Below, piece after piece: positions 1 to 8,320 of a stretch of 21,131 bases of DNA. The first letter of the stretch is position 1. Each line of letters opens with the position of its first letter. This DNA comes from Smittium mucronatum (lineage: Eukaryota; Kickxellomycota; Harpellomycetes; Harpellales; Legeriomycetaceae): NCBI GenBank assembly GCA_001953115.1, contig LSSL01002842.1:1-21131 (forward strand), in the 5' to 3' direction. The notes under the pieces were generated by a model. That model had not been told where the DNA came from and did not search any database. It saw nothing but the letters and a program-made list of their open reading frames with translations. Both the position numbers and the translations under genes were made by a program.

Positions 1-593
1 AAAAAATACTGCCATATTAGCGAAAAAGGTCAAACTGTTATCTCATTGGTCAATAGAAAAGCGAAAAATAATCGCACTAAAATTAACCAATGGGCGATTC
101 AGAGACAAATCAGAAACACAGGAAGCTGGATAATCTTGCAGGCTATGCATCCAGAAGTAAGGCAAGGTCTCCAAGAAGTCGGGAAAATGAGAATGGGCAG
201 TTTTTGGAGTTCACAGAAACTAGTCAACATGAAAATAATCGCGGAAAAGTTCAAACTTTTTTGCCCCTGTTGCGAGAGAAAAACTTCGGAAACCACCGAT
301 CATATCTTAATTGAGTGTCCGAAATGGAAATCAGTTAGAAAAAATACAATTGGGAGATTTATAGCCGAATCAACCAATATTAGTAGGGAAAGGCGAATAA
401 TCTCATCCAATGAAGTTCGGTTGGAACTAGTTGGAAAACTCCTTGGGGGGGGGAGTCTAAAAAAACTTTAGGCCAGCTTCGTGCTGGCACAGCCGGACAT
501 AATATTGAGTTGGAAACAGCTAAATTTTTGGACGGCATTCATGTTGCTAGATTTTTTATATTTGAAGGTAAAACTGAATCACCAGCGCCTTGA
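1..593 (+). pseudogene. 3' end of a LINE-type non-LTR retrotransposon ORF (C-terminal zinc knuckle), frameshifted
   Basis: The frame is open from the left window edge without an ATG, so this is the C-terminal part of a longer protein cut by the window. The 46-471 stretch carries a CCHC knuckle, C-x2-C-x9-H-x4-C, at nucleotides 262-318. It is preceded by a region typical of the tail of LINE reverse transcriptases (short basic stretch, 'MRMGSFWSSQKL'). Such knuckles bind element RNA or DNA during target-primed reverse transcription. The frame ends early at a TAG (469-471) just after a run of nine G (445-453). The reading that continues in another frame (from 453) stays open to a TGA at 591-593 and looks like the natural C-terminus ('LRAGTAGHNIELETAKFLDG'). 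Hence one net frameshift sits in the G run. The clade is not certain; R2/R4-like and other CCHC-bearing LINEs are both possible. This copy is far less decayed than the relic that follows it. Confidence 0.8.
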
Positions 594-720
594 ATGAATG
601 CCCAGGGGATAAGGAAACGATAGTGTGACCGATGGTAGTGGGATGAAACTCATTATATATTATTATTATTTTCTTTTTTCGTATTTTTTATTAATTTTTT
701 CCCTGATATTTAAATAAAAT
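594..720 (+). other. 3' UTR and tail of the left-edge LINE
   Basis: After the TGA at 591-593 a short GC-balanced stretch runs to about 650 and then gives way to a TAT trinucleotide repeat (four units at 658-669) and T-rich sequence. LINE 3' ends often finish in a simple repeat, so the element probably ends near 670. The exact boundary and a target-site duplication cannot be fixed because the 5' end lies outside the window. Confidence 0.5.
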
Positions 721-955
721 ATATAAATTTTTATTATCAAAAAAACTTATTTTAGACTCGGAAGACAAGGTTTAGAAGAAGCTGTAAAAATCCATGAATG
801 TTTGAGAATTTAGGAGTTAAATAAATTGACTCAAATAGTGGCTGACATAAAACCATAAAGATCACCGTTATGATTATTTTGATTTTATAGTAGTAAATAT
901 ACACACCCCAAATCTCAAATAATGTAGGGATGGCACTATATCTGAAGCAAAAAAT
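721..955. other. AT-rich spacer, no recognisable gene
   Basis: This stretch lies between the young LINE tail and the zinc-finger remnant at 956. Stops occur in all frames, and nothing recognisable was found. It may be the 5' part of the older LINE relic. Confidence 0.4.
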
Positions 956-1040
956 TACCTGTGTAAGAAATGTAATAAAGAAAAAAAAACACCAGTAAAA
1001 TTATTCCGAGGCTTTAAAATGAACGTAAAAAGTCATCAAA
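950..1040 (+). pseudogene. C2H2-like zinc-finger remnant, probable N-terminus of an old LINE
   Basis: One frame reads YLCKKCNKE (from 956), then a gap, then RGFKMNVKSH (ending 1036). This matches a C2H2 finger: two cysteines at codons 962 and 971, and a final histidine at 1034-1036. The first histidine position reads as asparagine, so it could no longer bind zinc. N-terminal C2H2 fingers are known from R2-type and related LINEs, where they contact target DNA. The finger lies about 860 bases upstream of the reverse-transcriptase remnant on the same strand, which suits one decayed ORF. A chance resemblance or a finger from another gene is possible. Confidence 0.45.
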
Positions 1041-1599
1041 TTTATTAAATAAAATAGGTATTATTCTAAGAGTAACGGTAACTATTTCTACCGACTCTAA
1101 GATAAGCGTTTCTAGTTTGTTCTGAATTTTCTATCATGCATCAGACATTTGTATAAAGAATAGTTCATTCCATGGAAAAATATGGAATCGATTCATATTT
1201 CTTACCATTTTTTCTTGTAACCGAATAAAATATAAATATCCTGATAAAAAAAATACATTCTTTAAAAATCTTATACGAAAAATCAGGGATATAGAGCCTA
1301 AATTCTTAAGCCATAATGTTTAAAATTTTGTCTGAGACCCATGAAAAATTAGATAACCTGTCCGCTAAAGCCATTGAAACGATCCATGAATAGTTGAAAG
1401 ACCCAAAAAAAATAAATCCATATTCGAAAAAATTCAGTAAAATGCTAGCACCAAATCAATTGGCGGTTGCAATAAATCGGAGAGGTCTATATAAAAAAGA
1501 AATGAAAGATCATTAATAATACAAAAAATATTTTGACTTAAAAGAAGATATTAAATCAATAAAGGTAGAAAGAATAAAATTTGTTTTAAAAGCTTGAAA

Positions 1600-3600
1600 A
1601 AAAGACAAATGAATTATGGTCATATCTGAAGTCACAGTCAGGTAGATTCAGGTATTTGAAAGCAGATGATAAAGTTTTTGACAAAAAAAACAACTTATAA
1701 GCTAATCTAAAAATAAAGTCGATGTGCAGGAGAGTCACTTCGAAGAGCTCTCAAAAAAAATCACAGTTAATATCAGATCTGAAAAATGGTCAAAAATAAA
1801 CATGAAATGTATAGATACTTTAAATATTGTGATCAAGTCGCAACTTTTATATAGATTGGAATTTATCTAACAGCCACAAAAAAAATGCTACATGATTTGG
1901 TGGAGCTCCAATCAAAATATGGAAGCTTTTTCAGGGTGAAAAGACCCCATCTTCTGTAATGGCAAAGAAGTAGGCTCTTAATAGGAGCTCAGTAGCTTCA
2001 ATGAGCTTTTTTCATTGACAAAGAACTTAATTATTGACTGCAAGTAGCCTCAGTCATAAACCTAATTAAAGCAATGTCAGGCGGGTCTTTCAGTTATTAG
2101 ATTGCACCCTTTTCTCGTAGATACACAGCTGGTATACCGGTAGAGGAACTTATTTTAGTTAGGATAATAGTCTTCCACATATGTCTTTTTCTTTTTTTCA
2201 TATTTTTTTAGTATATTTTTTAATGAATTCATCTTACAATAAAACTCCGTGATACAAAAAATAATAATTCCACACTGGCTAAATTCATATTCGGAATATT
2301 TGTGTACAATCATAATGCTGAAAAAATCTCATCGTCTTTCTTGACCAGTACGGCCGTTCCTATTACCAAAAAAGGTGATCTAAGAGATCCAGCAAACTAT
2401 CAAGAAATATCACCTGTACCAACGCTGGTAAAGATTAATTCGAAAACATTTTCAATATGAATCAATAATATCAACAGAGAATATAACTTTCTTCAAAAAA
2501 AACAACCCGGATTAAGTAGTAGAGCATAATTTGAATCTCAGATTAAAAGTTTCTACGAAATTTTATGATTTCGTAAAATAAATGTGCTGGCATCATGCAT
2601 AGGATTAATCAAAAGATTTAATTCCTAAGATAAGCTCAACATCAAGAATTGATTTATAAAATTAGAAGATATGGGATATTAGGGAGGTTGATCAAAGTTA
2701 TACCAGTGCTCTATTAATATTCAAAAAATATGTGTGTGGCTCGCCAAAAATAATTTGAACTTTTCTAATACAATTGCATTAAGCCAAGTTTTCCCGTAAT
2801 CACTGTTATTTTTAGAAATTTTAATAAAATATTTCTTGGAAGATATAGAAGATGTAATTTTAACCGTTCTTGGCATGAGTATAACCTGACTGATGTTTAA
2901 AACAGATTGTTTGTTTTTCTTAGTCCCCATAAAAAAACCAGATAGCACCAAAAAGGCTCACTAGATGGTGAGAAATCTTGGAAATGAATATTATTACAGA
3001 AAAATGAGGAATTATTGGTGTGGCTGATAATAAAAATGAGTTAACAGTAAAAGGAAATGTTTTCAACTAGGTTCAGTAGTACAAAAATCTTGGCCCGACT
3101 TCAATAAAAAACGTAAAACAAGTCAGTTTTGGAAATAAACAAGGAGAAAGTCAGAAAGAAATTTAATTCTGCGTATAATTTATTTTTCAGGAATGATATA
3201 CAAACCATAATCAGAAATATTTCGACCATATCAGTATTTATCCCAATATTAATTTACGGAAGCGAGGTTTATTTGATGTCATAATCAATAATTCAAAAAT
3301 TAAAGGAGGTGATAGATGGCTCTTGTAGGGTTTTTTTCTGCATTGAAAAGAATTAAAACACCTAAAAGGCTACATGAAGAGCTTATATTCATCACAAAAG
3401 GAATTTGGACGGCGATTTCAATGGGGTTTTAAACTCTAAAATGGAAAAATTACAAGACATGTTTCGGAGACCTGATAAAACTTCTGCTGATCAGAATGCT
3501 AGATAACTGCAACAGAAGTAGAAAATTTTTAACTAAAATATTGACCAAAGAAATCAATTCTGGAGCATTGCCAAAAGTTATGCGTGGTCTTATAAAAAAA
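1600..3600 (+). pseudogene. Old LINE reverse transcriptase relic (interrupted by a 302-bp insertion)
   Basis: A decayed non-LTR reverse transcriptase can be followed through several frames. In order, 1896-1967 reads as the pre-finger motif 'GGAPIKIWKLF'. From 2269 an uninterrupted frame runs to a TGA at 2458, including 'VPITKKGDLRDPANY', the hallmark of LINE RT motif 1. It continues past stops at 2458 and 2527 with 'INREYNFLQKKQPG'. A thumb-like segment 'SVFIPILIYGSEVYLMS' lies at about 3220-3280, followed by 'DGSCRVFFCIEK'. A last in-frame piece ends 'EINSGALPKVMRGL' near 3600. The motif-A aspartate appears replaced (reads 'GLIKRFNS') and no YxDD box is legible, so it is dead. Position 1967-2268 is a later insertion that splits the domain. 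It is probably related to the LINE at the left edge but much older. Frames antisense to it are shadows. Confidence 0.85.
1967..2268 (+). mobile_element. 302-bp dispersed element, copy 1, nested in the LINE RT
   Basis: The segment begins GAAGTAGGCTCT and ends with GTGATAC followed by an A-rich tail. It matches 12911-13212 along its whole length, with identical blocks such as GGAGCTCAGTAGCTTCAATGA and CTTTTTCTTTTTTTCATAT. It interrupts the LINE reverse transcriptase. The left flank (1953-1967) and right flank (2269-2283) both encode a version of S-x-x-A-K of the host RT and share TGGC-AA, as expected of an old target-site duplication. The A-rich 3' end plus duplication points to LINE-mediated insertion of a 5'-truncated LINE 3' end or a SINE-like non-autonomous element. 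Which of the two is open. Confidence 0.8.
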
Positions 3601-4343
3601 TCATCACTTTAAAATTACTATCTGGGTCTAAAGAAATATTCTTGGTTCATCAAGGAATCGGACGGTTTTTAAATTATAATTTTGGTAATACACCCTGAAT
3701 ATTCGGATCATAAGCAAAAATAATGATGATAATTTTTCAAAACACCGAAAGAATTGCAAATAGTAGATAAATAAGTCCAAAAATAAAACTTTAATTATTC
3801 TGAAAAAAAAGTGTACCTGATAAATCCGAAAATATACTGCTAAGATCCAAAGACGGGGTAATCATCGATCCAAAAACATTGGCTCTTTTATCAGCACCAA
3901 AAAAAAAAAAACTTTCACACTGATCAACTAGAGTTTAATCGTTATATGAGCTACTTTTGGTGTGAAGGAAGGGGGGGAGGGGTGTATATAGAATCCCACT
4001 TTCCGGACAAAAAATACCATGAAAATTCCCTCTAAAAAAATTTATGGGTAAAAAAGAAATTTATATCAGACACCTTTTTAGCGCATAAATTGCTTTTTAA
4101 AAAAATTAAAGTATGTCCTGAACCACTCATTTCTAAATTTATAAGTTATGGAGTTTATGAAGGATCGGAATTTCATTATAAATATATTTTAATTTTTGGG
4201 GTAATTTTTATAAATAAATATCTATAAAAAAAACTCAATAATTTTAGCACAATATTAATATGATCTTCAATAATTCTGTATACTATTGATTAATATTAGA
4301 CCTAAATGGCTCGATTAATCTTACATTATATTTCATAGGGTGG
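3601..4343. other. Intergenic or unreadable relic sequence between LINE and DIRS-like element
   Basis: No recognisable protein is seen. A purine-rich tract with G7 and G4 runs occurs at 3964-3982. Short open pieces at 3830-3900 and 4061-4170 show no family resemblance that I can defend. The part nearest 4343 lies just 3' of the recombinase gene of the DIRS-like element and could hold its 3' terminal repeats, but I could not match it to the other end. Confidence 0.4.
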
Positions 4344-5150
4344 CTATATATGTTGATCCAGATAAAGTACTGATTCAGTGATATTAGATTGTGTACTGAG
4401 ATTTAGTCTATAATAAGGATCAATAATTACTTAGTTAAAATAGGAAGCGTGTGATACGATGTTATCAACAGTAAAATTTGAATTTGCCACCAATTTCGCA
4501 CCGATTTTTCTTCTTTATGGATCGGGGGTTTAGATAGTTTCATTATCAATCCTGATAATGAGTAAAAATTCCTTGTTATGCTGTTGATAGATAGCGGCTT
4601 GTCATGATTATTAACATGTTTGAATAGTCTGTTTAATATAGTGCTACTATTATTAGAGTGTGGTTTTGGGAAAATTTTTACCGCAAATTTATCTTTGTAG
4701 ACTTTATATGCTGTTACCTGGATCAATATTGGGTTCTGATTACTTTTTATGTTAATGGGGTGCTTTATAGGTTTTTAATTCCGCTTTTCTTTAGGAGATA
4801 CAGTTAAAAACTTTAGGGGCCCATTTAATACTGTATTCCTAGAATTTTCAATCCGATGTATGTTGCTTGCACACAGAAATCCGCACATCGCTAGCAACCA
4901 ACATGTTTTGGTCGTCAGCTTTTAATTTATAAACTACTTGTGTCTCCCCATTCGCTTAATTTGGATATTATCGGAGAAATGTACATCATTGGTTTAACTA
5001 AAGATTTAATTTTCGTTTCTTCAATGGTCATTGAAAAATTCCTTGAGAAATGGGCGTTCTTTTTCTGGATTGACTCTGATACTAGAATAATTATTGCTGG
5101 ATTAAGATTTAATGGTATTAACGCTCAGCTTCTTAGAAATAAATAATTGA
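4344..5150 (-). pseudogene. Tyrosine recombinase of the DIRS-like element (broken)
   Basis: The minus strand shows a core-binding remnant 'LSVNTIKS' (about 5125-5100), then 'LTTKTCWLLAMCGFLCASNI' (about 4918-4860). This is the box-I region of DIRS recombinases, where the catalytic arginine is expected at the codon now reading cysteine (4873-4871, TGT, one transition from CGT). A long clean piece (4726-4427) begins 'IQVTAYKVYKDKF' and includes 'SSTILNRLFKHVNNHDKPLS'. In another frame 'RRKIGAKLVANSNFTVDNIV' at about 4514-4455 matches the box-II arginine region, followed by 'SHAS'. After one more frameshift 'DPYYRLNLS' (4421 down) supplies the tyrosine that would form the DNA-protein bond. The frame ends at a TAG (4346-4344). 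The enzyme would integrate a circular cDNA. Confidence 0.82.
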
Positions 5151-5299
5151 GGCAAAAAGTTAACGAAGTGGCTTACCTGGATTGTTACTGACAGGTTGCT
5201 GCTTATATGCCAGCTCAAAAGCTGCTGTTATATATAGCTATATCTTGAACGTCGTTTTATTGCACGTTTATTGGAAAAGATAAAGACAATGGCCGTATC

Positions 5300-6960
5300 G
5301 ACCAGAACTAACAACTCGAGGATTTAAAGCTGATTCTCCATGCGACCAGTAACAAATTATTGTTATTAGATAGCGGAGATTTCCCGCTTCTCGTCTCTGG
5401 TCCTAATCTGTCTCATTTAGTAGTAATGGTTGATTGGCCGATACTTTCTGTAGGCCCAGGAGTTAAATGACCGTCTTCCACAGCAGATTTACTAGTGTCA
5501 GTGTTAAGAGCCCATTGAGCGCAATTTGTATTGCTTTTGGGATTAGATTCTAAGGTGTAAAATAGTAAGGATTGTCACATGTGGACAATTTTAATGTTAG
5601 AGATCTCTGTTACACCGTCTCGATGTCCATATAATAGACGTAGTACGACACCACTATTTTTTTTACCTGCGTTGCAAATAGATCTACGTCATAAATCCCG
5701 TATAGAGATGTTATTGCTGCATATTCTTGGTATCATAGGGAAAACTCGGGGTTTTCTGAAAAACTACTTGGGGATCGGCCAAATTCATTGTTGAAAGTAT
5801 ATATGTAACTTGGGGGCTAGTTTTTTTCTTCAAGCGATGAGCCCATATTTTCTACCAAATCTCTATTAATTTGGGAGAGGCTGTACCTCCAAACTTCCTC
5901 ACTTATTCTAACGTTTTTTTATTTTTGTAATATATTAAGACCTAGCGAACAACAACATTTCTTAGCCGATGCGCATATAATACTGTCAAAAGCTCCTTTG
6001 AGTTGATGTGAATTGATTACTGTGAAGGATTCCACATTCCTCAATAGAAGCGGAAGCCCAAAATTATCCACCACGATGTGTCGCTGCCATCTTTAAAGAC
6101 CTCCATCTCTGAGTTTCCAGCAGGGATAGCCTTAAATTCCATATCGAAAATTGCAGTTTCCAAAACATTAGGTTCTGGATAGTTGCATAGCATAGTACCA
6201 ATGTTGATTTTCAAGATTTTGCATTCGATAGCGATTGGTTCTTCGGTTCTATTATACTCATGAGCATTAAACCGCCAGTCAGAAGAGCGATAGACATTGC
6301 TTGGGCTTTCCAAATGAAAATCACTAGAAATTTCAATGTAGTCTTTCCGGTGTTTAATATTTTCGAAGCTTCTCTGCGGAGACTTTGATCTTGGTTGGTG
6401 GAACTTTGAGTGAATTTCTCTCGAATTTATTATCATGCTCAAACAAGTTATCGAATTTTTTGGGATATTTATTGAATTCTCCATCTTTATCTTGTAAACA
6501 AGTTCTGTTAGCTTGTATTAAATCCTCTCCGTGTCCTCTAGGAATTTGTTCTTCGACTCTCCTATTATCAAGATGTCGTCTAGTTAGGTCGAAATTCGTA
6601 TGCCATTCGTCCGTGCCCATGCCAATACCCGTCGGACAAAATTTTTGAATTTTTATGGACTGAGGGAAAGACCAAAAGGGAGAAATCTGAACTGGTAGGA
6701 TCAAAAGTATTAGTAGAAACCCAAAAACTTCTTGCATGACTCGTGGATCAAATTTTTCATCAATGCATCCTAGAGATCCAACAAAGTCATGAAGTCCTTG
6801 ATGAGTATTAGCCGGCATATGGTACTCAGCGATTAAATCTTGAATTTTCTTTCCTTCACGTTCATGTTGAGGTTCCTCAGATTCAGTATTGGTCTGATTC
6901 CCACGGTTTTCTTTGGTATAACGAACATATTGCTGTAAAAACTTGGGTTTTAGTTCTCTT
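5300..6960 (-). pseudogene. Reverse transcriptase-RNase H of the DIRS-like element (broken)
   Basis: The minus strand reads 'FVIPKKTVGIRPILNLRNLN' from 6925, a textbook RT motif of DIRS and Ty3-like elements. Next come D-L-stop-D-A at 6778-6764 (the catalytic DLKDAY box with a TAG inside), 'FLPFGLSLSP' (about 6690-6655) and 'GIRIST-stop-LDDILIIGES' around 6600-6550. The Y of the YxDD box is a TAA (6586-6584), while both aspartates remain. Downstream are 'SINIPKNSIT' and 'DWRFNAHEYNRT', then RNase H starting 'MEVFKDGSDTSW' (around 6108-6070). RNase H continues through 'HINSKELLTVLYAHRL' (around 6010-5965) and 'YILSTMNLAD' (around 5800-5772). VDLFAT follows at 5687-5670. Two longer open pieces (6989-6354 and 6484-6041) overlap because of frameshifts. 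The enzyme would copy element RNA into DNA; this copy cannot. Confidence 0.85.
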
Positions 6961-7317
6961 TCCGTGAGATAACGCCATTTGGAATGCATATAGCACTAAG
7001 TCCTTATTTTTTACCGCACTTTTCGCAGAATTTCTTAGTGGGAGATATTTTTATGTTACTTTGCTACTCTTGGGTCATGCATAAAGTGAATCCCTTTTTT
7101 CTTCTTCAGTTAGAGCGGTTCTGTAGAAGTTTTCAGTCATTGAAGGGATTATTTTTTCTAAATCCGGTCATAAGTTTAGCACCGTATCCCGGCTGTTAGG
7201 TGATATGTGCTGATTTTCCTCTTCAGGTGGCTCAGAAACTCTTTCCACAGAAAATTTATCGACTTTGGCTGTGAGAGCCTTAATATTGTTTATAATTTCA
7301 GCAATTTGGTCTGCCAT
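6950..7317 (-). pseudogene. gag-like ORF of the DIRS-like element (broken)
   Basis: An ATG at 7317-7315 opens a 49-codon frame (MADQIAEIINNIKAL...) that ends at a TGA (7170-7168). It is acidic and predicted helical, like the coiled N-termini of retroelement Gag proteins. After a frameshift the same protein seems to continue as 'EKIIPSMTENFYRTALTEEE' (around 7160-7100) and ends near 'DLVLYAFQMALSHGKRT' (about 6995-6955). The reverse transcriptase begins almost at once after it. In DIRS elements Gag is normally much longer than this, so an internal deletion close to 6955 is likely. The start choice rests on this being the first ATG of the only readable frame. Function as the particle protein is inferred from position. 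Confidence 0.6.
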
Positions 7318-8320
7318 CTTAAAGAAAATAGCTTGAGATATTTAAAATATAGAAAATCTTTTTATTTAACTGGTAGAGTACCTTTGCGAAAGAAAAAATG
7401 ATAAGGATACTATAATACTGTACTTTCAGTATTACAGCAAAATTTTGTTTACTTTATTTTACATAGAATAATTTTATTTTCTTTGGAGGTTCGATTGCGT
7501 TATCCAATAAAAGATGGTAAAACTTAATATGATCACCCCTGAAGTACAATTATAACGGAAAACTTTAAGGATGCACTGATAAATACCGAAATGGAAATTA
7601 AAGTTATAAAAAAATAACTATACTGATGAAGAAAAGAAAATAAAGAACTACAGAAGACATCCCATTTTAATTTTCGAATTTAAAAAAGTAAAAATGATTA
7701 AAATTGAGGTTATAGAAAAATCTAATATTAATAACAATGAAAGATTAATATCTTCTTTTTTAAAAAGTTTGCCGAAAATATTAGGAAAACTTGGTTGGGT
7801 TATACGAAATTAAAAATTAAAATATATGTCAAATTTTTATTGCCGAAGTCGGAAAAAATATTTTTTGATATTTTTTTTCTATATCGCTATACTTGAGGGT
7901 ATTATTGAATAACCAGCCCCAGAGTACAGACATTAGTGAGTATGTCACAGTTTATGCAGTAGTAAAAGGAAGCTTTAGAGTCTTATTTAGAAAATTTTCT
8001 TTATATTTTGAAAATCTTACTATAAATTTTAGGAATTGCTAAATATAAGTAACTTTTTTTCTAAACTTACACTGTTTACAAAAAATCAAAATATGAATGA
8101 ATAATATAATGTAAGTTTTAATCAAAAAAGAAAAATAAATATTTGTGCAATCGATCTATTTCTTGATTCATAAAAATCTGTAGCCTTTTGTAAATTAAAA
8201 TAAAATCTATTAAAAAAATTATAGTTTTTATGATTCAAAAATGAGTTCAATGATGAAATAATAAAATTTATGAGTAGTTAAAAAATTAATACTGGGGAGG
8301 AATTCAAAAAACAAATCTTT
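7318..8320. other. AT-rich region upstream of both the DIRS-like gag and the MULE relic
   Basis: No gene is recognised. The part next to 7317 would be the leader of the DIRS-like element; it contains the inverted repeat at 7413-7434. The part up to 8320 should contain the 5' end of the MULE, but no terminal inverted repeat could be matched. Open stretches antisense to gag (for example up to 7401) are shadows. Confidence 0.4.
7413..7434. repeat. Short perfect hairpin upstream of the gag-like start
   Basis: TAATACTG (7413-7420) and its complement CAGTATTA (7427-7434) flank a six-base loop. The hairpin lies about 100 bases upstream of the gag-like ATG, in what would be the leader of the DIRS-like element. 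A role in the leader is only a guess. Confidence 0.4.

Larger units (their letters stand above)
4344..7317 (-). mobile_element. DIRS-like tyrosine-recombinase retrotransposon, nearly complete but inactive
   Basis: Read on the minus strand, the segment carries, in order, a gag-like start (7317 down), reverse transcriptase (about 6950-6100), RNase H (about 6110-5770), the linker motif VDLFAT (5670-5687), an 'LVAWRIS' box (5329-5355) and a tyrosine recombinase (about 5150-4344). That order is the signature of the DIRS order of retrotransposons, which integrate by a tyrosine recombinase rather than a DDE integrase, and differs from Ty3/gypsy elements. Base composition is clearly less AT-rich than the surroundings, so the insertion is younger than most of the window. 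Stops and frameshifts occur throughout. I could not find the inverted or split direct terminal repeats, so the true ends are unknown. Confidence 0.85.

Noticed and set aside
90..314. Other-frame ORFs over 90-314
   Set aside because: They are shadows of the LINE frame that carries the CCHC motif.
2721..2951. Minus-strand 76-codon frame
   Set aside because: It is antisense to the old LINE RT relic, which reads on the plus strand, and has no recognisable motif.
4940..5794. Plus-strand frames at 4940-5146 and 5579-5794
   Set aside because: They are antisense to the recombinase and to the RNase H-VDLFAT linker of the DIRS-like element.
4344..7317. Ty3/gypsy LTR retrotransposon
   Set aside because: RT motifs alone would allow it, but no integrase, protease or LTRs were seen, and the 3' part reads as a tyrosine recombinase.
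6385..7401. Plus-strand open frames at 6385-6648, 6984-7199 and 7207-7401
   Set aside because: They lie antisense to the RT and gag of the DIRS-like element, whose minus-strand motifs are clear, and show no family resemblance.
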